Under the pieces are notes generated by a model that had not been told where the DNA came from, did no database searches, and saw nothing but the letters and a program-made list of their open reading frames with translations. The translations under genes were made by a program, and so were the position numbers. A stretch of DNA of 10,378 nucleotides from Rhodospirillales bacterium (GTDB lineage Bacteria; Pseudomonadota; Alphaproteobacteria; Rhodospirillales; Casp-alpha2), in assembly GCA_016187325.1 (NCBI GenBank), contig JACPJY010000131.1, positions 1-10,378 of the forward strand, in the 5' to 3' direction. This document shows positions 7,054 through 10,378 of the stretch, in pieces; the stretch's first letter is position 1; the number at the start of each line of letters is the position of its first letter.

Positions 7054-7080
7054 AAAGGCCCGGAAAACCGCCGCGAATCA

Positions 7081-7108
7081 AAGGTAGCACCCGGTCCATC
7101 CCTGTCAA
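7081..7108 (-). promoter_or_regulatory. Candidate sigma-70 promoter for the miaB cluster
   Basis: A perfect TTGACA (7108-7103), preceded by C, is followed after 16 nt by TACCTT (7086-7081), a partial -10. It lies between the fur stop and miaB, so the five-gene cluster can be transcribed apart from fur. Predicted start near 7075 gives a leader of about 130 nt. Confidence 0.55.
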
Positions 7109-7175
7109 GCCGAGGCCCGGCGCTCGCCACGCGGGCCGGCCAAGGTGCACCGGAAGGGGGCGCAAAAGGGCTGAA

Positions 7176-7595
7176 TCATTTCTTGCTGTCGAGAGGCACG
7201 CCGTAGAGCTCGAGGCGGTGGCCGACCAGCTTCATACCGTGCTTCTTGGCGATCTTTTCCTGCAGGTCCTCGATCTCCGCGTTCTGGAACTCGATGACCT
7301 TGCCGGATTGGATGTCGATCAGGTGGTCGTGGTGCTCGTCGGTGGCTTCCTCGTAACGGGAGCGCCCGTTGCCGAAGTCGTGGCGCTCGACGATATTGGC
7401 CTCCTCGAACAGGCGCACCGTCCGATACACCGTGGCGATCGAAATCTTGGGATCGAGCTTGCTCGCCCGCCGGTAGACTTCCTCGACGTCGGGATGGTCG
7501 TTGGCCGCCGACAGCACCCGGGCGATGATCCGGCGCTGCTCGGTCATCTTCATGCCCTTCTCGATGCAGAGACGTTCGATTCTGTTTTCCGGCAT
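7176..7595 (-). CDS. fur: Ferric uptake regulator family protein (alphaproteobacterial Fur/Mur type)
   Basis: A 139-residue metal-dependent repressor: winged helix at about 1-83 (EKGMKMTEQRR, then ISIATVYRTVRLFEEANIV) and a dimerisation domain with the metal motif HHDH (88-91) and E103. The CxxC pair that binds structural zinc in E. coli Fur is replaced here (LIDIQSG, with D94 and S97 where cysteines would be), and only C10 remains. That is the usual state in alphaproteobacterial Fur/Mur proteins, some of which sense manganese more than iron, so the metal cannot be fixed from sequence. I chose ATG at 7595-7593 because GGGAGGG (7605-7599) precedes it closely and it gives the normal N-terminus; an in-frame GTG at 7652 would add 19 unrelated residues. 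It lies 111 bp after mucR. I saw no clear promoter or Fur box in that gap. Confidence 0.94.
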   Translation of the reverse strand: MPENRIERLCIEKGMKMTEQRRIIARVLSAANDHPDVEEVYRRASKLDPKISIATVYRTVRLFEEANIVERHDFGNGRSRYEEATDEHHDHLIDIQSGKVIEFQNAEIEDLQEKIAKKHGMKLVGHRLELYGVPLDSKK

Positions 7596-7670
7596 GGTCC
7601 CTCCCGGGACCGGAAAATTGCCTGGGTGCTTCGTCGCCGATCGCTTCTCCACCCGACGGGCCTTCGTCCA

Positions 7671-7696
7671 CCCGTCCGCGACGGCTCGCGGACGGG
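7671..7696 (-). terminator. Perfect stem-loop between mucR and fur
   Basis: CCCGTCCGCGA and TCGCGGACGGG form an 11-bp perfect stem with a 4-nt loop, beginning 10 nt after the mucR stop codon. The position suits the end of the mucR transcript. No U-tract follows on the minus strand, so it may act as a 3' stabiliser or a partial terminator and not as a full intrinsic terminator. Confidence 0.45.
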
Positions 7697-7706
7697 GCCG
7701 CCCGCC

Positions 7707-8120
7707 CTACCGGCGCCGTTTGCGCGGCTTGGTGCCAAGACCGATTTTTTTCGCCAGGTTGCTGCGATGCTTGGCGTAGTTCGGCGCCACCATCGGGTAG
7801 TCGGGCGGCAGCCCCCAGCGCTCGCGGTATTCCTCGGGCGTCAGATTATACGCCGTCTTGAGGTGGCGTTTGAGCATTTTCAGCTTTTTGCCGTCTTCGA
7901 GGCAGACGATGTAATCGGGGAACACCGACTTCTTGACCGCAACCGCCGGCCGCGGACGCTCGGGCGCCGCCGGCGCCGAGCCGACGGCCACCAGGGTCTT
8001 GTAGACCTCCTGGATCAATTGCGGCAGATCGCCGGGCGCCAAGGTATTGTTGCCGGCGTGCGCGGCGACGATTTCGGTCGTCAACTCCAGCAATTCGCTT
8101 ACATTGGGTTTATCGGTCAT
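7707..8120 (-). CDS. mucR: MucR/Ros family transcriptional regulator
   Basis: A 137-residue global regulator of the Ros/MucR family, which binds AT-rich DNA and controls envelope, motility, cell-cycle or virulence genes in Alphaproteobacteria. The N-terminal part (MTDKPNVSELLELTTEIVAAH) is the oligomerisation region. Residues 65-128 form the prokaryotic zinc-finger domain with the signature blocks CLEDGKK, EEYRERWGLP and YPMVAPNYAKHRSNLAKKIGLG. Measured against Ros, the ligand positions here read C73, D76, H86 and then A90/Y91, so the second cysteine and the last histidine are gone. I chose ATG at 8120-8118 (GAGGA 10 nt upstream), which gives the family N-terminus; the frame stays open upstream to 8258, but that stretch is the AT-rich control region. 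The C-terminus is basic (KPRKRRR). It faces the TusA-family gene across 147 bp. Confidence 0.95.
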   Translation of the reverse strand: MTDKPNVSELLELTTEIVAAHAGNNTLAPGDLPQLIQEVYKTLVAVGSAPAAPERPRPAVAVKKSVFPDYIVCLEDGKKLKMLKRHLKTAYNLTPEEYRERWGLPPDYPMVAPNYAKHRSNLAKKIGLGTKPRKRRR

Positions 8121-8141
8121 GAACGATTCATCCTCAAGTTT

Positions 8142-8206
8142 ATATTTCCCGTTATAATCCGGATTATTATGCCGTTTCTTGTCTCCCCGTCCGCCGAGGG
8201 AAATAT
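8142..8206. repeat. Palindrome and inverted repeat upstream of mucR
   Basis: ATAATCCGGATTAT (8154-8167) is a perfect 14-bp palindrome overlapping a -10-like TATAAC for mucR (8156-8151). Around it, ATATTTCCC (8142-8150) and GGGAAATAT (8198-8206) are perfect 9-bp inverted arms. The stretch is strikingly AT-rich for this region and contains many T-A steps, the kind of DNA that MucR proteins prefer. Autoregulation is the likely use (inference). Confidence 0.5.
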
Positions 8207-8231
8207 GCGGTTTGTTTGAAGAAGAACCATA

Positions 8232-8249
8232 TATAATGTTCCTATAATG
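8232..8249 (+). promoter_or_regulatory. Tandem TATAAT boxes before the TusA-family gene
   Basis: TATAATG occurs twice, at 8232-8238 and 8243-8249, eleven bases apart or about one helical turn. Each includes a perfect -10 hexamer on the plus strand. A convincing -35 is not visible at 16-18 nt upstream of either. They may be alternative -10 elements for the plus-strand gene starting at 8268, or AT-rich binding sites for MucR. Confidence 0.45.
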
Positions 8250-8267
8250 CCCGGGCAAGTAAGAACA

Positions 8268-8543
8268 ATGAACACCGCCGCAAAATCCAAATCGGCCACA
8301 GATGTTGACTATTTCATCGATATTACGGCGGAAGTCTGCCCGCTTACTTTCGTCAAGACAAAACTATTAATCGAGCGCATGCGGCCGGGCGAAGTCGCCG
8401 AGGTCCGCCTCAAGGGCCAGGAACCGCTGGAGAATGTGCCGCGCTCGATCCGCGACCACGGTCACAGCGTACTCGGCATGGCGCCCGAGGACGGGGCGCA
8501 AGTCCCGTTCGGCGTTCACCGTCTGCTGTTGCGCAAGAAATAA
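8268..8543 (+). CDS. TusA/SirA-family sulfurtransferase-like protein
   Basis: A 91-residue protein of the TusA (UPF0033) fold. The N-terminal strand and active-site helix read DITAEVCPLTFVKTKLLIERM (about 18-38), with the sulfur-carrier cysteine C24; the second half (GEVAEVRLKGQEPLENVPRSIRDHGH) matches the family. The usual CPxP motif is CPLT here, so the second proline is missing. Members pass persulfide sulfur to tRNA thiolation, molybdenum cofactor or sulfur oxidation systems; which one applies cannot be told from this window. I chose ATG at 8268; an in-frame ATG at 8247 overlaps a TATAAT box and would place the promoter inside the gene. The first half is richer in A and T than neighbouring genes. 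It diverges from mucR and converges on tsaB with a 19-bp gap; no terminator is visible there. Confidence 0.87.
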   Translation: MNTAAKSKSATDVDYFIDITAEVCPLTFVKTKLLIERMRPGEVAEVRLKGQEPLENVPRSIRDHGHSVLGMAPEDGAQVPFGVHRLLLRKK

Positions 8544-8562
8544 CCGAGCCCGATGTCGGCGG

Positions 8563-9270
8563 TCAGCGGGTACGGCGGCGTTTCTTTGGCGTCGTCGTCG
8601 ATGGCGGCCGCAAATAAAGCGGCCGCGGCTTGGCGACCATCGCGCCGGGCGTCCAGCGGGCGGCGGCGAGCCCGGCGACGACGGCGGCGTCGGGGCTATC
8701 GAGGGCGGCGCTGCGGATCGCCGTGATCCCGGCGGCGTCGAGCGCCGCCAGCGCTCGTCCGGCGGCGTCGCCGGCGACCACGACCGCGCACCGGTCCCGC
8801 CCTTTCCCGCCAGCCATCAGCAGCGTTGGCAGCTCATCCGGCAGCAGCGCCCTCGGTTCACCCATCGGCGTGAGGTCCGGGGCGAATGCCTGGGCGTAGA
8901 CGTCGGCGCGCTTGGCGTCGAGGACAACCAACAGCTGCCGCTCGTGCAGCTCGGCTTCTGGGACGCCCGCCGCGACGGCTTCGAGCGTCGTCACCGCCAG
9001 GCACGGCAATCGGCCCGCCAGCGCCAAGCCGCGGGCGGCGGCGAGCCCGATCCTGAGCCCGGTGAAGGCGCCGGGGCCGTTGGTCACCGCCACCGCATCG
9101 AGGGCGGAAAAATCCTCGCCGGCCTCGTCCATCACCTCGAGGATCATCGGCATCAACCGCTCGGCGTGGCCGCGCGCCATCGGCTCGAGGCGGCGGGCGA
9201 CGACCCGGCCGTCGCGCACGATGGCCGTCGAACAGGCGTTGGTAGCGGTGTCGAAGCCGAGAATACGCAT
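8563..9270 (-). CDS. tsaB: tRNA threonylcarbamoyladenosine biosynthesis protein TsaB
   Basis: TsaB is the non-catalytic, ASKHA-fold partner of TsaD and TsaE in the complex that places t6A at position 37 of ANN-decoding tRNAs. The 235-residue protein has the N-terminal MRILGFDTATNACSTAI block and the family hallmark NGPGAFTGLRIGLAAARGLA (about 64-83). The final stretch (STTTPKKRRRTR) is a basic tail. The start is ATG at 9270, 39 bp after the rutE stop; no good Shine-Dalgarno is seen, so it may rely on read-through from rutE. In many Alphaproteobacteria rimI follows tsaB directly. Here the next gene is the converging TusA-family gene and no rimI is present in the window. Confidence 0.95.
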   Translation of the reverse strand: MRILGFDTATNACSTAIVRDGRVVARRLEPMARGHAERLMPMILEVMDEAGEDFSALDAVAVTNGPGAFTGLRIGLAAARGLALAGRLPCLAVTTLEAVAAGVPEAELHERQLLVVLDAKRADVYAQAFAPDLTPMGEPRALLPDELPTLLMAGGKGRDRCAVVVAGDAAGRALAALDAAGITAIRSAALDSPDAAVVAGLAAARWTPGAMVAKPRPLYLRPPSTTTPKKRRRTR

Positions 9271-9309
9271 GGTGTAGCCGGTTGCCGGCCGCCTTCGCGT
9301 GCCTGCGGT

Positions 9310-9900
9310 CTAGACGATTGAACAAGCGTCGTCGAAGTCGAGCCTGGGGCTGCGGGGGTGAATCCTTTCGCCGCTGCCGTAGCCGAGGTTGCACAGGAAG
9401 TTGGCCTTGACGTCGGTGCCGGCGAAGAAGGCATCGTTCACCTTCGCCTCGTCAAACCCGGACATCGGCCCGCAATCGATGCCGAGGGCGCGCGTCGCCA
9501 GTATGAAATACGCGCCCTGCAGGGATGAGTTGCGGAATGCCGTCGCCCGGATCAGCGGCTCGTTGCCGGCGAACCAGGCGCGCGCATCGGCGTGCGGGAA
9601 AAGTTGCGGCAGGCGGTCATAGAATTTCAGGTCGTAGCCGATGATGGCGGTGGCGGGTGCGGCCATGGTCTTCTCCACGTTGCCCGTGTCGAGACAGGGC
9701 TTGAGCCGCGCCTTGGCCTCGGCCGAGACCACGAACACGATCCTGGCCGGCGAGCAGTTGGCGCTCGTCGGGCCCATGCGGGCCAGGTTCCACACCGCCT
9801 TCAGCCGGCCGGCGGAGAGCGGCTTTTCGAGCCAAGCGCTGTGGGTGCGCGCTTCACGGAAAAGCTGGTCGAGAGCGCGGTCGTCTATGGCTCCCGTCAT
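9310..9900 (-). CDS. rutE: RutE-like malonic semialdehyde reductase (nitroreductase family)
   Basis: A flavin-dependent oxidoreductase of the nitroreductase family. In pyrimidine breakdown by the Rut pathway, RutE reduces toxic malonic semialdehyde to 3-hydroxypropionate with NAD(P)H. The 196 residues from ATG at 9900-9898 equal the E. coli RutE length, and the blocks MGPTSANCSPARIVF (42-56), LFPHADAR, ATAFRNSSLQGAYFI and GPMSGFDEAKVNDAFFAG closely follow that protein as I remember it. GGAGG (9910-9906) lies five bases before this ATG, so I prefer it to the upstream start at 9924. No other rut gene is in the window; its neighbours are tsaB downstream and a divergent deacetylase. It may serve a general aldehyde or quinone reduction role here. 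No clear promoter is seen in the 104-bp divergent spacer. Confidence 0.9.
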   Translation of the reverse strand: MTGAIDDRALDQLFREARTHSAWLEKPLSAGRLKAVWNLARMGPTSANCSPARIVFVVSAEAKARLKPCLDTGNVEKTMAAPATAIIGYDLKFYDRLPQLFPHADARAWFAGNEPLIRATAFRNSSLQGAYFILATRALGIDCGPMSGFDEAKVNDAFFAGTDVKANFLCNLGYGSGERIHPRSPRLDFDDACSIV

Positions 9901-9943
9901 CGGGGCCTCCCGAGCTGGTGGCAAGGATGTTTCAGTATGACAC

Positions 9944-9972
9944 TTGTGCTACCCCTGGGAAGCGTGAAAAAT
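9944..9972 (+). promoter_or_regulatory. Weak candidate promoter for the deacetylase gene
   Basis: TTGTGC (9944-9949) and AAAAAT (9967-9972) are 17 nt apart on the plus strand, 32 bp before the likely start codon at 10005. The match is partial at both boxes, so this is only the best candidate in the divergent spacer. Confidence 0.25.
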
Positions 9973-10004
9973 CGCGCTGCAACCGAGTCAGGATGCGCGG
10001 CAGC

Positions 10005-10378
10005 ATGACCTTCTTCGAGACGATCGCGACCAAGATTCGGCGGCGGGGAATCGCCGTTCCGCTGCGGGCGGCGCTGCTGGCGGTGGCGGCGACGGGCGCC
10101 TTTGCGCCGATGCCGGTGGCGGCGGCGGAGACCAAGCCGAGCGCCGTCGTCGTCATGTATCACCGGTTCGGCGAATCGCGGCATCCTTCGACCAATATCT
10201 CGCTCGAGCAGTTCGAGACCCACATCAAGGAGCTGCAATCGGGAAAATACCGGGTCATGGGGCTTCCCGAGATCGTCGATGCGGTGCGCAAGGGCAAGCC
10301 GCTTCCCGACCGCACGGTGGGCCTCAGCGTCGACGATGCGTTCCTCTCCCTCTACAGGGAGGCGTGGCCGCGCCTCAA
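10005..10378 (+). CDS. Secreted polysaccharide deacetylase (5' part, cut by window edge)
   Basis: Only the first 124 codons are present. The protein starts with a Sec-type signal: basic n-region (TKIRRR, 9-14), a hydrophobic stretch (about 16-35) and a likely cleavage after VAAA near residue 41, so it should act in the periplasm or outside. Residues 46-124 match the start of a NodB-homology domain: AVVVMYHRFGE (47-57), SLEQFETHIKEL (66-77) and the first catalytic motif LSVDDAF (107-113), in which D110 and D111 would be the base and metal-ligand aspartates; the usual form is TFDD. Such enzymes remove N- or O-acetyl groups from cell-surface polysaccharides or peptidoglycan. ATG at 10005 has AGGA 11 nt upstream; in-frame ATG at 9993 would add four residues. 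It diverges from rutE. The substrate is unknown. Confidence 0.85.
   Translation, partial: MTFFETIATKIRRRGIAVPLRAALLAVAATGAFAPMPVAAAETKPSAVVVMYHRFGESRHPSTNISLEQFETHIKELQSGKYRVMGLPEIVDAVRKGKPLPDRTVGLSVDDAFLSLYREAWPRL

Noticed and set aside
6945..7130. Upstream extension of the miaB frame
   Set aside because: The residues do not resemble MiaB and the extension covers the candidate promoter; the TTG at 6944 matches the known N-terminus.
7117..7150. GGCCCG/CGGGCC inverted repeat after fur as a terminator
   Set aside because: Arms of only 6 bp with a large loop and no U-tract, in a GC-rich stretch; too weak to call.
5631..8219. 862-codon open frame on the plus strand
   Set aside because: It runs antisense through miaB, fur and mucR, all with clear family motifs. 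The long open frame is a by-product of high GC content.
8121..8258. Upstream extension of the mucR frame
   Set aside because: The region has AT-rich regulatory composition with a palindrome; MucR proteins start near MTDKPN, which has a Shine-Dalgarno.
8434..9321. 295-codon open frame on the plus strand
   Set aside because: It overlaps the end of the TusA-family gene and is antisense to all of tsaB; no motif is recognisable.
1..10378. CRISPR arrays, insertion sequences, tRNA genes, prophage or defence genes
   Set aside because: No spaced direct repeats, transposase motifs, tRNA cloverleaf or recognisable defence domains were found by eye on either strand.

Overview
The window is a GC-rich block of mostly housekeeping genes from an alphaproteobacterium, probably of the Rhodospirillales or a nearby order. 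I infer this from several things. The order miaB-phoH-ybeY-corC-lnt followed by an XRE regulator and metK is widespread in that class. A Ros/MucR-type regulator is present. The Fur protein lacks the CxxC pairs. The metK leader looks like a SAM-II riboswitch, a class best known from Alphaproteobacteria. All of this is from memory of gene families; no database was searched.

Layout by region. 1-452: the 5' part of metK (minus strand, running off the left edge). 453-708: the metK leader, with a candidate promoter, a very stable GC hairpin, a SAM-II-like pseudoknot and a possible anti-Shine-Dalgarno element. 709-1200: a PhrR/PraR-like XRE regulator, with its promoter and inverted repeats in 1201-1381. 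1382-6944: a tight minus-strand cluster read in the order miaB, phoH, ybeY, corC, lnt, with stop/start overlaps at three of its four junctions. 6945-7175: the miaB leader, with a promoter and a possible 28-codon upstream ORF. 7176-8120: fur and, upstream of it, mucR. 8121-8267: an AT-rich divergent control region. 8268-8543: a small TusA-family gene on the plus strand. 8563-9900: tsaB and rutE on the minus strand. 9901-10004: a divergent spacer. 10005-10378: the 5' end of a secreted polysaccharide deacetylase on the plus strand, cut by the right edge.

The genes centre on RNA maturation and translation quality (miaB, ybeY, phoH, tsaB), the cell envelope (lnt, corC, the deacetylase), one-carbon/SAM supply (metK) and global regulation (mucR, fur, the XRE protein). 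TsaB (t6A37) and MiaB (ms2i6A37) both modify position 37 of tRNA anticodon loops.

I found no mobile element, CRISPR array, tRNA or rRNA, and no gene cluster that looks like a new defence or metabolic system. The points most worth a second look are non-coding: the metK leader, the XRE-gene operator region, the miaB leader with its SD-less TTG start, and the palindrome-rich mucR/TusA intergenic region. The MucR zinc-ligand set is also incomplete.
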